DNA from: Streptococcus sp. F0442
Lineage (GTDB): Bacteria > Bacillota > Bacilli > Lactobacillales > Streptococcaceae
Length of the DNA: 64,000 nucleotides
Direction of reading: 5' to 3'
NCBI RefSeq assembly: GCF_000314795.2
Contig: NZ_KB373314.1
Span: 205,354-269,353 of the forward strand
Each line of letters begins with the position of its first letter. The stretch's first letter is position 1. The notes beneath the pieces are model-generated. The model made no database searches. It was not told the origin of the DNA and saw nothing but the letters and a program-made list of their open reading frames with translations. Of the stretch, positions 9,529 to 18,874 are shown one piece after another. The position numbers and the translations under genes were made by a program.

Positions 9529-10272
9529 ATGATTTTAAGAGATGAAATAACAACGAGCGATAAAATACTAAAAATAATTGATTTTGAAAAGAAAACAATA
9601 AACGAAAAGCAAGAAAAAATTCAAAATCTAATAAAAGATAATGAGGAAGGAGTTCAAAGATACAAGCTAACAAATGACAAAGTTATTGCAAATACAAAGA
9701 GGACAATTAAAGTATTAACTGAAAAAGTTCTAGTAGCTACCTATACGGCAGGTTATCCAATTGAAGATTTTAAGGAGGAATATATTAATTTTGTTAATAG
9801 CCTTCTTCCAGTTTGGCAGAGCAATTCTGGCTATCTTCAAATGATTTGGGCTCTTTCTATTGGTATTCTGTTAGAGATTGATGAGGAGATTTTTGATCAG
9901 TTAGTTAGCTTAGTCAAAAAGGATGATCCAGAGGATTATTTGATCGATTACTTGATTCAATCTCGTCATCCAGAGTGGAAGATTCGATTGAATTATAATT
10001 TTCCAAAGCCTTATGGTTTTACCAGAAAAATTATTGAAGAAGAGGATTCTGAACAGGCTCTAAAATTGCTTAAAGAATATGTGACCAAGAAATGGTATCC
10101 TGGACATCGGGATACTGGTTGGTATGACTTGCATAAAGAGAATATTGATAATTATTATGGTTACTGGTCCTTTGAATCAGGCGCTCTCTGCAAATTGAAG
10201 AGATTGGATTATAAACAGTTAGAAGGACTTCCGTATTTTCCTTATGACTTGGTTACTGAAGGAACGCTATAA
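9529..10272 (+). CDS. PoNi-type immunity protein, copy 2
   Basis: Paralogue of the preceding gene (247 residues). From the YTAGYPIE motif to the end the two proteins are nearly identical (shared WYPGHRDTGWYDLHK and YYGYWSFESGALCK), while the first 70 or so residues differ almost completely. In this family the variable part usually determines which toxin is recognised, so the pair may cover two toxin variants. RBS-like taggag precedes ATG 9529. Codon use is AT-richer than in the efe genes. Probably co-transcribed with copy 1. Confidence 0.75.
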   Translation: MILRDEITTSDKILKIIDFEKKTINEKQEKIQNLIKDNEEGVQRYKLTNDKVIANTKRTIKVLTEKVLVATYTAGYPIEDFKEEYINFVNSLLPVWQSNSGYLQMIWALSIGILLEIDEEIFDQLVSLVKKDDPEDYLIDYLIQSRHPEWKIRLNYNFPKPYGFTRKIIEEEDSEQALKLLKEYVTKKWYPGHRDTGWYDLHKENIDNYYGYWSFESGALCKLKRLDYKQLEGLPYFPYDLVTEGTL

Positions 10273-10293
10273 AATGAATTCTAAGGTTGAAAA

Positions 10294-10773
10294 ATGATGG
10301 AAGATAAGATTTTAACAAAAGAAGAAGTGCTTCAAAATGGTATTTGTTTTGAAGAAGAGCTTGATTGGGGTGGATGGTATTGTTAGCAGATTGTTTCTGA
10401 GAATGAATCTGGCGAAGAAATTCCATTTACAGGTTTAGCTTATGATTTATACCCAGATGGTAAATTAGAGTATTATGGCTATATTAAAGATGGGCTCCGT
10501 CATGGAATGAATGTATGGTTTTATCCTAATGGAAATATTGAAAGCATCAATCCTCAAGATTGCGGTGCGGCTGATGGGCTTCAAAAGAAATACTATGAAA
10601 ACGGCGCATTAAAATCACAGACATATTGTGTTTTAGGGGCAAGAGTAACTTATATTGAGTACGATGAGGCTGGCCATATTATCGATGAAAAATTAGAACC
10701 GACTGAGGCAGATATTGAGAGAGCAAGGAAGTGGGGTGTTGATTTATCGAAACGAGACATGACTTTGAAATAG
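10294..10773 (+). pseudogene. MORN-repeat YwqK-like antitoxin gene with internal stop
   Basis: One reading frame runs from ATG 10294 to the stop at 10773 but is broken by TAG at 10384-10386 (codon 31, right after GGWYC). Both sides read as one protein: an acidic N-terminus, then MORN-type repeats with YPDGKLEYYG, DGLRHGMNVWFYPNG and KYYENGALKS. Proteins of this kind are annotated as YwqK-family antitoxins and act as immunity partners of polymorphic toxins. A restart at ATG 10507 would give an 88-residue fragment. Its place after two PoNi genes fits an immunity cluster. Read-through of TAG cannot be excluded but is less likely than decay. Confidence 0.7.
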
Positions 10774-10784
10774 AACAAAATCGA

Positions 10785-11423
10785 TTGAGGTCTCAGATTG
10801 ACTTAACGAATCATTTCATTCCCTCTGGTATCCAATATGTGGCAGGAGTGGACCTTGCTTATTGGAAAGAAGGAGACAAGGAATATGGTGTCGCTTGTAT
10901 CGTTGTGATCAACCGTAAAACTATGGAAGTGTTGGAGGAAGTGAGTTACTCTGACGAAATCCATGTTCCTTATCTTCCTAGTTATTTAGCTTTTCGAGAG
11001 TTACCTTTGATTTTAGAGGCAGTAAAACTTTTAGGTGTTATACCAGATTTGTATATGTTTGATGGAAATGGATATTTGCATCCGCGCAATATGGGGATAG
11101 CGACACACGCTTCTTTCTACTTAAATAAGCCGACGATTGGCGTCGCTAAAAACTATTACCATATTGACGGCGCACAATATACCGTCCCTGAAAATCGTGA
11201 GGGAGCTTATACAAATATTGTAAAAGACGGTGAAATTTATGGGCAAGTTTTACGGACTCATCAAGATGTCAAACCAATCTGTATTTCTTGTGGGAATTGG
11301 ATTGATCTGGAAACAACCCGGGAATTTGTTTTAGAATTTGTGACAAAAGATAGCAGATTACCAATCACAACACGATTCGCTGATATCATGACACACCGGG
11401 AAAGAAATAAGAGAAAAATTTGA
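10785..11423 (+). CDS. nfi: Endonuclease V (deoxyinosine 3' endonuclease)
   Basis: DNA repair nuclease that cuts next to deoxyinosine. 212 residues with family motifs in order: AGVDLAYW (first catalytic Asp), YLPSYLAFRELP, DGNGYLHPRNMGIATH, IGVAKN, and a C-terminal SCGNWIDLETTREF. The start is doubtful: the open frame begins at 10743 with no ATG, and the only standard start is TTG 10785, without a clear ribosome site. The residues before it (FEIEQNRLRSQ) look like a natural N-terminus of the family, so the original start may have been lost to rearrangement with the upstream gene. Translation could depend on the upstream pseudogene. Confidence 0.85.
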   Translation: MRSQIDLTNHFIPSGIQYVAGVDLAYWKEGDKEYGVACIVVINRKTMEVLEEVSYSDEIHVPYLPSYLAFRELPLILEAVKLLGVIPDLYMFDGNGYLHPRNMGIATHASFYLNKPTIGVAKNYYHIDGAQYTVPENREGAYTNIVKDGEIYGQVLRTHQDVKPICISCGNWIDLETTREFVLEFVTKDSRLPITTRFADIMTHRERNKRKI

Positions 11424-11441
11424 AATCAGATTGGAGAAAAT

Positions 11442-11642
11442 ATGAGTAACAAAGTATCAATTATGCAAGAAATGTTTAAAAAAGAGGGTTCAGATGAACT
11501 TGTTCCTGCTGTAACCATTATATTGGATGGCCAAATTAGAAATATCATCGACGCCCTTTCAGAACAGAATGGTTATGAAGGCTATCCAGAGGCTATTTCA
11601 GAAATTCTTTTCAAAGGGATAGAAGGTATGATAAAAAAATAA
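11442..11642 (+). CDS. 66-residue hypothetical protein
   Basis: Starts at ATG 11442 after a GGAG site and ends 75 bp before the ankyrin gene. Acidic, helical, with no signal peptide or membrane segment. The central VPAVTIILDGQIRNIIDALS may be an amphipathic strand-helix. Not recognised; its position inside the immunity cluster suggests a small partner or immunity-type protein, which is inference only. Confidence 0.5.
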   Translation: MSNKVSIMQEMFKKEGSDELVPAVTIILDGQIRNIIDALSEQNGYEGYPEAISEILFKGIEGMIKK

Positions 11643-11722
11643 ATCGGGCAAATCGTGTCTAGACTATGCGGAAGAATATTCTTGGAGAAGTGGGCTCCTT
11701 GATATAATAAAGGAGTATGAAT

Positions 11723-12280
11723 ATGGTAGAAATAATGAGAGTTTATGATTTAGAGTCGTCTATTAGAAATGCAGATTTAAAATCATTTCAGAAATACTAT
11801 AATGGGGAGATTCATCAAGAATTTACAAATGATAGTCTTTCTATGTTAGAGTTACTATATACCGAATCTAGTAATTATCCTGATAGAATGCAAATTGCAG
11901 AATATTTGATTCATCAAGGAATTGATGTAAATCATCAATCAAAAAGAATGAGCACTGCTCTTCACTTACTTTTAGGTTCTGCAAAAGCAAATTGGCCTGC
12001 TGATCCAAAATATCTCTTTGAGGAAGCAGAATTTCTTATACAGAATGGAGCAGATGTGAATGTGAAGGATTCTCATGGTGGAACACCTCTATCATATGCA
12101 ATTGCAACATTGAAAGCCTCTACTGAAGATTTACTTCCTTTGTACAAAGCTCTTTTAAACGCTGGGGCATATGTATATGAACGTTCAAGGGGAACTTCGT
12201 GTATAGAATTGACAAAGAAATTTCCTTGGAGAGCAGATTTACTTCCCTTGCTGGAGGACTATCAGAGAAAATCACAATGA
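11723..12280 (+). CDS. Ankyrin-repeat protein
   Basis: About 185 residues with ankyrin-type units: the repeat pattern LIHQGIDVNHQSKRMSTALH, then FLIQNGADVNVKDSHGGTPL, then LLNAGAYVYERSRGTSCIE. ATG 11723 is chosen over ATG 11717 because AGGAG at 11711-11715 is 7 bp from the former and only 1 bp from the latter. Ankyrin proteins of this size are frequent immunity or antitoxin proteins in polymorphic-toxin loci and act by protein binding in the cytoplasm. The partner is unknown. The exact function cannot be read from the sequence. Confidence 0.75.
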   Translation: MVEIMRVYDLESSIRNADLKSFQKYYNGEIHQEFTNDSLSMLELLYTESSNYPDRMQIAEYLIHQGIDVNHQSKRMSTALHLLLGSAKANWPADPKYLFEEAEFLIQNGADVNVKDSHGGTPLSYAIATLKASTEDLLPLYKALLNAGAYVYERSRGTSCIELTKKFPWRADLLPLLEDYQRKSQ

Positions 12281-12499
12281 TTGTAGTGATTTTGCTACTT
12301 CCAGAAAAGGAGTAAAGTAAAATTTGATAAATTCTGACAACGGTTTAGCCTTTCTAACAATTGTTCAGAAGTCTTTGCAAGGAACAGATATGAGCTTGAA
12401 GATAGAAGTACCGGAGTAATACAAAACCCCCTTGTTTAATCGAAATAGTTTGTGTAAAAAACTAAGAATTGATTGATCGCTAAAAATAGATAGGAGTAT

Positions 12500-13435
12500 A
12501 TGAATCGAATGAAATACCTAAAGGTCCTCAGCTTTCGAACTAAGGTGATTATGGGTTTGGCTTTGTTAGCTCTCTTTACCTACTCAGCTTATTCCTACGC
12601 CTGGCCTAAATATGTTCAGTGGAAGGAAGACTATGAAGTACAGATTGTTAAAACAAAGGTGGAAAGAATAGAAACTTTTGGATCTCAGAATCGCTATGTA
12701 TACTATAAAACAAAGAACTCAATTCCGGCAGATGTTTTATCCAATCACTTTGTCACAAGTAATGCAAAATTTGTTGGCATAGGGAACAGTCGGTTAGTTG
12801 AATTATCCGTAAACGTCTATGATCTCAATCATATAAACAATCCTCCGAAGAGAATTGATGTTGTTAAACTTATACAAAAATATAATCAGGATTATAAATT
12901 GGATTTTTACTCGACAAGAGATTATACAGTTAACGGGATAGATTATTTAGTTTTTTCCATAACGAATAAGGAAAACAAGGAAGATAAGAAAGAGATTGCT
13001 TTAGATGTTGATACAGAGCAGATAGGAGTGGCACTTCCTGAAGACAAGTTAATGGAACAAGCAAAAAGTAGTAATAAAGTTTTTGCTTTCTTTTACACTA
13101 ATTTAGATAATATTATAGAAAATAACGGAATTACGGGGTCGTTTTATCTAAGCTATAATAAAAATAAAAACGGATTGAAGAATGACTCTTTCAATTTTAT
13201 CAAAGAGTTTCCAGAAATCTTTGATAAATTAGAAAAAGGAGGACGGATTGTAGTTCGCAAAGGAGAATACAATGATCCGGAAGCTATTTTTCAAGATATG
13301 CGCCATTGGTTTGCACCAATTGGTCAGGATAAATTAGATGTTATTGCAACAGATCCAAAAACAAATGAGCAAACTCCGATCCATACGTATAAAGAATACA
13401 GGGAGTGGTACGAAAAACATCGAGATCACTTATAG
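12500..13435 (+). CDS. Membrane-anchored hypothetical protein
   Basis: 311 residues: a basic start, one membrane segment (about 17-33, IMGLALLALFTYSAYSYAW), then a long outer domain of mixed strands and helices. The C-terminal part contains EAIFQDMRHWFAP and ends in HTYKEYREWYEKH. I do not recognise the family. Single-span anchored outer domains next to immunity genes can be immunity proteins against toxins that act outside the membrane, but that is a guess from context. The 220 bp upstream hold no gene; ATG 12500 follows taggag. Confidence 0.55.
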   Translation: MNRMKYLKVLSFRTKVIMGLALLALFTYSAYSYAWPKYVQWKEDYEVQIVKTKVERIETFGSQNRYVYYKTKNSIPADVLSNHFVTSNAKFVGIGNSRLVELSVNVYDLNHINNPPKRIDVVKLIQKYNQDYKLDFYSTRDYTVNGIDYLVFSITNKENKEDKKEIALDVDTEQIGVALPEDKLMEQAKSSNKVFAFFYTNLDNIIENNGITGSFYLSYNKNKNGLKNDSFNFIKEFPEIFDKLEKGGRIVVRKGEYNDPEAIFQDMRHWFAPIGQDKLDVIATDPKTNEQTPIHTYKEYREWYEKHRDHL

Positions 13436-13467
13436 TTTTTAGAATTTTAACAGTTAGGACAAAACAC

Positions 13468-14193
13468 ATGCAATATTATTTTATTGGTGGCCTAGGTAGC
13501 AATAGCTACCATCTGGCTCCGCTTATTGAAGAGCTTGGCTTTCCTGTGACCTTTCTAGATCCCTACGGGGAAATGATTCAGACAGAAAAAGATCTCCATG
13601 CTTGGTTTCAAGGTCAGATTGGCCAGGCGGAAGAGATCTGTTTATTGGGGCATTCTTTGGGTGGAGATTTGGCTCGTTATCTTGCTGCAGCGTTCCCTCA
13701 GATCCAGGCTCTGATTCTCTTGGATGGGGGCTATCTGGATATGGAAAAGATCCTGCCTCTTGAAGAAGAACTAGAAGGTACATCGTCCTTCATGCAGCAG
13801 CAAGTCTTTTCGACATTGGAAGAAGCCGTGTTAGCAGAATTCGGTGATGGAGCAGATCCTACTCCTATAGCGCGAAAAGCAGTAGAGGCTAGCACTCGCT
13901 GGAATCCAGCGAGTGAACAATATGAATTAAATCTGGATCTAGAAAAGGTCTTGGCCTTATTGCGTCTACGGCGTCAGATCAAGACTTACCAGATTCCACT
14001 TTCGGACCAGTCTGTCCTCTTTATTGGCCCTCGATACCAAGAAGAACCTGAATGGAGGAAAGTAGCTCTGAATCAACTAGATCCCAAGATCAAGCAAGTC
14101 TTGCTAGAAGGCTTGGGGCACGAACTGTATACAGAGGCACCAGAAATTGTAGCTAGAGAAGTCAACAATTGGCTCCAAAATGTTCATAAATAA
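13468..14193 (+). CDS. Alpha/beta hydrolase
   Basis: Cytoplasmic alpha/beta-hydrolase fold protein, 241 residues from ATG 13468. An in-frame start at 13405 lies inside the previous gene and adds a non-homologous tail, so it was not used. The nucleophile elbow is GHSLGG near residue 63 and a C-terminal GLGHEL supplies the likely catalytic histidine. Substrate unknown. It starts 33 bp after the previous gene and is followed by a strong terminator. Confidence 0.8.
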   Translation: MQYYFIGGLGSNSYHLAPLIEELGFPVTFLDPYGEMIQTEKDLHAWFQGQIGQAEEICLLGHSLGGDLARYLAAAFPQIQALILLDGGYLDMEKILPLEEELEGTSSFMQQQVFSTLEEAVLAEFGDGADPTPIARKAVEASTRWNPASEQYELNLDLEKVLALLRLRRQIKTYQIPLSDQSVLFIGPRYQEEPEWRKVALNQLDPKIKQVLLEGLGHELYTEAPEIVAREVNNWLQNVHK

Positions 14194-14224
14194 AACCTGT
14201 TTCTCTGTTTGAAACAGGTTTTAT
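14192..14224 (+). terminator. Terminator after the hydrolase gene
   Basis: Perfect stem AAAACCTGTTTC / GAAACAGGTTTT with TCTGTTT loop, overlapping the stop codon region. Confidence 0.9.
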
Positions 14225-14266
14225 TCTTGTAATTTCCGAACATTATTTCCTATAAAATCATTCCCG

Positions 14267-14295
14267 TTGCATTAAGTCCGTATCTTTGATATAAT
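14267..14295 (+). promoter_or_regulatory. guaC promoter
   Basis: TTGCAT at 14267-14272, a 17-bp spacer, then TATAAT at 14290-14295. It leaves an ~80-nt leader before guaC with a small GACGT-type inverted repeat; no purine riboswitch is seen here. Confidence 0.7.
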
Positions 14296-14377
14296 CTATC
14301 AAGGAAACGTCAAGAGACGTAGCGATGCGCTTGTGTGCATAGGTAGGTCAATTTTTAGAAAAGAGATTTTTCAATCT

Positions 14378-15361
14378 ATGTTAAATGAATTTCCTATTTT
14401 CGACTATGAAGATATCCAGTTGATTCCCAACAAATGTATCATCAATAGCCGGTCTGAAGCAGACACGACCATTCAATTTGGAAAGCATACCTTCAAGCTA
14501 CCAGTTGTTCCAGCTAATATGCAGACGATCTTGGATGAGAATGTAGCAGAGCAGTTGGCACGTGGTGGTTATTTCTACATCATGCACCGCTTTGATGAAG
14601 CAGGTCGGATTCCTTTTGTCAAACGCATGCATGAGCAGGGTTTGATCGCTTCGATTTCGGTCGGTGTTAAAGAATACGAATACGACTTTGTGAGTCAATT
14701 GAAGGCAGATGCGCCTGAGTACATTACCATTGATATCGCACATGGTCATGCGGATAGTGTCATTCGAATGATCCAACACATCAAGAAAGAATTACCAGAT
14801 ACCTTTGTCATTGCTGGAAATGTCGGAACACCTGAGGCTGTTCGTGAATTGGAAAATGCGGGAGCTGATGCGACTAAGGTCGGAATCGGCCCTGGTAAGG
14901 TTTGTATCACCAAAGTTAAGACTGGATTTGGTACAGGTGGTTGGCAATTGGCTGCCCTTCGCTGGTGCTCAAAAGCAGCGCGTAAGCCAATCATTGCGGA
15001 CGGTGGGATTCGGACCCATGGCGATATCGCCAAATCGATTCGTTTCGGGGCGTCTATGGTCATGATCGGTTCTCTCTTTGCAGGTCATATCGAAAGTCCT
15101 GGTAAAACAGTCGAAATCGATGGAGAGTCTTTTAAAGAGTACTATGGATCTGCTTCAGAGTACCAAAAAGGTGCTTATAAAAACGTCGAAGGCAAGAAGA
15201 TTTTATTGCCTGCCAAGGGTCATTTGCAAGATACCTTGACAGAAATGGAACAAGATTTGCAAAGTTCGATCTCTTATGCTGGTGGCCGGAGATTAGCAGA
15301 TTTGAAACATGTTGACTATGTGATCGTTAAGAATTCCATCTGGAATGGCGATGCACACTAA
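14378..15361 (+). CDS. guaC: GMP reductase
   Basis: Converts GMP to IMP with NADPH, feeding guanine nucleotides back to the adenine branch. 327 residues from ATG 14378 ([15 protein letters not shown]). A longer reading from 14333 adds residues unlike the family. The TIM-barrel IMPDH/GMPR signature [10 protein letters not shown] holds the catalytic cysteine at C176, and [14 protein letters not shown] supplies the phosphate site. Stand-alone unit directly upstream of the guanine-riboswitch-controlled xpt-pbuX pair, so three purine salvage genes are clustered. Confidence 0.95.
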   Translation: MLNEFPIFDYEDIQLIPNKCIINSRSEADTTIQFGKHTFKLPVVPANMQTILDENVAEQLARGGYFYIMHRFDEAGRIPFVKRMHEQGLIASISVGVKEYEYDFVSQLKADAPEYITIDIAHGHADSVIRMIQHIKKELPDTFVIAGNVGTPEAVRELENAGADATKVGIGPGKVCITKVKTGFGTGGWQLAALRWCSKAARKPIIADGGIRTHGDIAKSIRFGASMVMIGSLFAGHIESPGKTVEIDGESFKEYYGSASEYQKGAYKNVEGKKILLPAKGHLQDTLTEMEQDLQSSISYAGGRRLADLKHVDYVIVKNSIWNGDAH

Positions 15362-15366
15362 TTGAA

Positions 15367-15433
15367 TTACTTATTTATTTCACGAATGGGCGTGATGTTT
15401 CTACAAGGTGCCGGAACACCTAACAATAAGTAA
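15367..15433 (+). ncRNA. Guanine riboswitch aptamer (purine class)
   Basis: P1 is TTACTTATT (15367-15375) with AATAAGTAA (15425-15433). P2 is CACG..CGTG, J2/3 holds the diagnostic GTTTCTAC, and P3 is AGGTG..CACCT. The core base in J3/1 (AACAATAAG) is C, which indicates guanine rather than adenine. It precedes xpt-pbuX, the standard target: bound guanine or hypoxanthine should favour the downstream terminator. Confidence 0.9.
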
Positions 15434-15465
15434 GTCGAGATAAATCCTTTTGTTAGAGGATATTC

Positions 15466-15498
15466 AAGGCTTGCTTTGCAGGCCTTTTTGTGTTTTGT
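15466..15498 (+). terminator. Riboswitch expression-platform terminator
   Basis: Nine-pair stem AAGGCTTGC / GCAGGCCTT around a TTT loop (15466-15486) and a T-rich tail. It lies between the guanine aptamer and xpt and is the likely OFF structure. Confidence 0.88.
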
Positions 15499-15535
15499 GA
15501 AGAAGTAACGGATTTTATAGAAAGTAGGAGGAAGT

Positions 15536-16117
15536 ATGAAATTACTTGAAGAACGCATCTTAAAAGATGGCAACGTTTTAGGTGAGAATATCCTCAAGGT
15601 GGACTCCTTTTTGACCCACCAAGTGGATTTCAAACTCATGAAAGAAATTGGCCAGACCTTTGCGGACCGGTTCAAAGATGCGGGTATTACCAAAGTCGTC
15701 ACCATTGAAGCATCTGGGATCGCGCCAGCCCTTTATGTAGCAGAAGCACTGGATGTCCCTATGATTTTTGCGAAGAAAGCGAAAAACATCACCATGAATG
15801 AGGGGATTTTGACAGCTGAGGTTTATTCCTTCACCAAGCAAGTCACCAGTACGGTTTCAATTGCTGGTAAATTCTTAGATCCAGCGGATAAGGTTTTGAT
15901 CATTGATGATTTCCTTGCAAATGGCCAAGCAGCTAAGGGCTTGATTCAGATCATCGAACAAGCTGGTGCTCAAGTGGAAGCCGTTGGAATCGTCATTGAA
16001 AAATCCTTCCAAGATGGACGGGGATTATTAGAAGAGTTGGGATTTCCAGTTGTATCCCTCGCGCGTTTGGACCGTTTTGAAAATGGTCAGGTTGTATTTA
16101 AGGAGGCAGACATCTAA
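15536..16117 (+). CDS. xpt: Xanthine phosphoribosyltransferase
   Basis: Salvages xanthine (and guanine less well) to XMP using PRPP. 193 residues, full length. The PRPP-binding loop is [13 protein letters not shown] near residue 122. The N-terminus [12 protein letters not shown] is typical of the family. Start follows aggagg. Overlaps pbuX by one base (TAATG), so the two are translationally coupled under the guanine riboswitch. Confidence 0.95.
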   Translation: MKLLEERILKDGNVLGENILKVDSFLTHQVDFKLMKEIGQTFADRFKDAGITKVVTIEASGIAPALYVAEALDVPMIFAKKAKNITMNEGILTAEVYSFTKQVTSTVSIAGKFLDPADKVLIIDDFLANGQAAKGLIQIIEQAGAQVEAVGIVIEKSFQDGRGLLEELGFPVVSLARLDRFENGQVVFKEADI

Positions 16118-17379
16118 TGCAAAAACAAGAAAGCCATTCACAGGCCGCTGTTCTAGGCTTGCAGCACTTATTGGCCATGTATTCCGGTTCTATTTTGGTG
16201 CCGATCATGATCGCGGGAGCTTTGGGCTACAATGCTCATCAGCTAACCTACCTCATCTCTACAGATATCTTTATGTGTGGGGTGGCGACCTTCCTGCAAG
16301 TCCAACTCAATAAACACTTTGGAATTGGTCTTCCAGTGGTCCTTGGGGTTGCCTTCCAGTCTGTGGCACCTCTCAGCATGATCGGGGCTAGCCATGGTAG
16401 TGGGGCCATGTTTGGTGCCTTGATTGTTTCAGGGATTTACGTGGTTCTGGTCTCAGGATTCTTCTCGAAAATCGCCAACCTCTTCCCATCCATTGTGACG
16501 GGATCTGTCATTACGACCATTGGTTTGACATTGATTCCGGTAGCCATTGGTAACATGGGCAATAATGCTGACAAACCAACGGTGCAAAGTTTGCTCTTGG
16601 CCGTGATCACTATTCTTATCATTCTTGTGGTAAACATCTATACAACTGGCTTTATCAAATCCATCTCGATTTTGATTGGCTTGATTGCAGGGACTGCTAT
16701 GGCAGCTTCTATGGGCTTGGTAGACTATACACCTGTGGAACAAGCCCCTATCCTTCATGTTCCAACACCTTTCTTCTTTGGAGCCCCTAAGTTTGAAATC
16801 ACCTCAATCTTGATGATGTGTATTATCGCGACGGTTTCCATGGTCGAGTCAACTGGTGTCTATCTTGCTCTTTCTGATATTACCAAAGATCCAATTACTA
16901 GCACGCGCCTTCGCAATGGCTACCGCGCTGAAGGGTTGGCCGTTCTCCTTGGTGGTATCTTCAACACCTTCCCTTACACTGGATTCTCACAAAACGTTGG
17001 TTTAGTGAAATTGTCTGGTATCAAGACTCGTCTTCCAATCTATTATGCGGCTGGTTTCCTTGTTCTACTCGGTCTCCTTCCAAAGTTTGGAGCTTTAGCA
17101 CAAATCATCCCAAGCCCAGTTCTTGGTGGAGCGATGCTGGTCATGTTTGGTTTTGTATCTATTCAGGGGATGCAGATCCTTGCGCGTGTTGATTTCGAAC
17201 ACAATGAGCACAATTTCCTCATCGCGGCTGTATCAATTGCAGCAGGGGTCGGCTTGAACAACAGCACTCTTTTTAATGGCTTACCAAGTGAATTTAAAAT
17301 GTTCTTTGCTAACGGGATTGTCGTCGCAAGTGTCTTGGCAATCGTACTCAACGCTATTTTAAACCGCCATAAAAACTAA
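16117..17379 (+). CDS. pbuX: Xanthine permease (NCS2 family)
   Basis: Membrane purine permease of the nucleobase-cation symport 2 family, 420 residues with about 14 membrane segments. It opens with a hydrophobic run containing GLQHLLAMYSGSILVPI. The central MVESTGVYLALSDIT motif and later NTFPYTGFSQNVG are family signatures. Coupled to xpt: uptake followed by phosphoribosylation. Followed by a terminator at 17389. Confidence 0.94.
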   Translation: MQKQESHSQAAVLGLQHLLAMYSGSILVPIMIAGALGYNAHQLTYLISTDIFMCGVATFLQVQLNKHFGIGLPVVLGVAFQSVAPLSMIGASHGSGAMFGALIVSGIYVVLVSGFFSKIANLFPSIVTGSVITTIGLTLIPVAIGNMGNNADKPTVQSLLLAVITILIILVVNIYTTGFIKSISILIGLIAGTAMAASMGLVDYTPVEQAPILHVPTPFFFGAPKFEITSILMMCIIATVSMVESTGVYLALSDITKDPITSTRLRNGYRAEGLAVLLGGIFNTFPYTGFSQNVGLVKLSGIKTRLPIYYAAGFLVLLGLLPKFGALAQIIPSPVLGGAMLVMFGFVSIQGMQILARVDFEHNEHNFLIAAVSIAAGVGLNNSTLFNGLPSEFKMFFANGIVVASVLAIVLNAILNRHKN

Positions 17380-17388
17380 TTACAGATG

Positions 17389-17420
17389 AACCGGAGATCC
17401 TTGGATCTTTGGTTTTTTTG
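17389..17420 (+). terminator. Terminator after pbuX
   Basis: Stem AACCGGAGATC / GATCTTTGGTT (two G-T pairs) and a run of seven T. Confidence 0.8.
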
Positions 17421-17489
17421 ACTTTTAAGGAAACATATAGTAGAGTGGAAGGAGAAAAAATTCAACTTGATTAGAAGAAAGTCAGAACC

Positions 17490-18836
17490 ATGTATCTAAC
17501 CCATCACTTTAAAGAGCGTTTGCGCTTGTTTGTCAGTCTGTTTTTGCCGATTTTAATCTACCAATTGGCTAATTATTCAGCCAGCTTTGTTGATACAGCC
17601 ATGACGGGACAATACAATACCTTGGACTTAGCTGGAGTCTCAACTGCCACTAGTCTATGGAATCCCTTTTTCACCTTCTTAACAGGGATTGTATCAGCTT
17701 TAACACCAATTATCGGTCATCATTTAGGGCAGGGAAATAAAAAACGAATCGCTTCTGATTTTTATCAATTCGTTTATCTATCCTTCATGATGGCTCTCCT
17801 ATTGATCGTTTTTGTACTAGTTATCGCACCAGTCGTCTTAAGAAAAATCGGTTTAGAAAGTGTCGTAGCAGGGATTGCAACCCATTATTTAGCCTTTCTG
17901 TCTCTAGGGATTTTGCCTCTTTTACTCTTTAGCGTGGTCCGTTCCTTGCTGGATACCTTGGGCCTCACTCGCTTGTCCATGTACCTCATGCTTCTCTTAT
18001 TGCCTTTAAATGCAAGTTTCAACTACATGCTGATCTATGGAGCTTTTGGTCTACCTGAGTTAGGAGGAGCAGGAGCAGGATTAGGAACCTCCTTGGCCTA
18101 CTGGGTTCTCCTCATCATTGCTTTCTTGATCCTTTTCAAACACCCTAAAGTAGCTATCTACCAACTTTGGAAGATTCAACCTCTCAATCTCAAAGAGATG
18201 AAAGAGACCATTCGATTGGGCTTACCGATTGGTGGAATTGTGTTTGCTGAAGTGATTATCTTCTCTGTAGTAGGGTTACTCATGGCTAAATTCCCATCTA
18301 TGACCATCGCCAGTCACCAGTCGGCCATGAATTTTTCAACTCTCATGTACGCTTTTCCAGCTAGCATCTCCAATACCATGGCTATTATTGTATCCTACGA
18401 GATTGGAGCTGGTCGTCCCGATGTCGTTCGCCAATATTGTCGGATCGGACGCTGGACAGCCTTTGGATTTGCCTTCTTTACCCTTACTTTCCTCTATCTG
18501 TATCGCTATCAAGTGGCAGGACTCTATGGAACTGACTCAGAATTTATTCATCAGACAGCCATCTTTATGACCTATAGCCTACTGTTCCAAATAGCAGATA
18601 CGGTCGCAGCACCGATTCAAGGGATTCTTCGAGGCTACAAGGATACAACTGTCCCTTTCCTACTTGGAGTCTTTAGTTACTGGTGTGTCTCTATTCCCTT
18701 GGGGATCCTTTTAGATCATGTCACTAACTTAGGTCCGTACGCCTACTGGATTGGTTTAATTTCGAGCATTGTCGTTAGTGGGTTTTGTTACCAGATGCGA
18801 CTTTGGCAGATTCAAAAGAAATACCAAATTTCCTAA
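17490..18836 (+). CDS. MATE-family efflux transporter
   Basis: 448-residue membrane protein with 12 predicted helices in two MatE halves. Features include the N-terminal ANYSASFVDTAMTGQY segment and the family-typical central GAFGLPELGGAGAGLGT. It should exchange Na+ or H+ for cationic drugs or metabolites; the substrate is not readable. Start ATG 17490. It is monocistronic, between two terminators. Confidence 0.9.
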   Translation: MYLTHHFKERLRLFVSLFLPILIYQLANYSASFVDTAMTGQYNTLDLAGVSTATSLWNPFFTFLTGIVSALTPIIGHHLGQGNKKRIASDFYQFVYLSFMMALLLIVFVLVIAPVVLRKIGLESVVAGIATHYLAFLSLGILPLLLFSVVRSLLDTLGLTRLSMYLMLLLLPLNASFNYMLIYGAFGLPELGGAGAGLGTSLAYWVLLIIAFLILFKHPKVAIYQLWKIQPLNLKEMKETIRLGLPIGGIVFAEVIIFSVVGLLMAKFPSMTIASHQSAMNFSTLMYAFPASISNTMAIIVSYEIGAGRPDVVRQYCRIGRWTAFGFAFFTLTFLYLYRYQVAGLYGTDSEFIHQTAIFMTYSLLFQIADTVAAPIQGILRGYKDTTVPFLLGVFSYWCVSIPLGILLDHVTNLGPYAYWIGLISSIVVSGFCYQMRLWQIQKKYQIS

Positions 18837-18841
18837 AAACA

Positions 18842-18872
18842 AAAACAACCAGAATATGCTTCTGGTTGTTTT
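18842..18872. terminator. Bidirectional terminator
   Basis: Perfect 13-bp stem AAAACAACCAGAA / TTCTGGTTGTTTT with a 5-nt loop. It serves the MATE gene on the plus strand and the tautomerase gene on the minus strand. Confidence 0.88.
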
Positions 18873-18874
18873 GT

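Noticed and set aside
12500..13435. Assignment of the membrane-anchored protein as a TipC-type immunity protein
   Set aside because: The single anchor and context fit, but no diagnostic motif was recognised and the length is greater than I would expect; left as unknown.
14296..14377. Purine riboswitch upstream of guaC
   Set aside because: No GTTTCTAC core or matching P1/P2/P3 stems, unlike the clear one before xpt.
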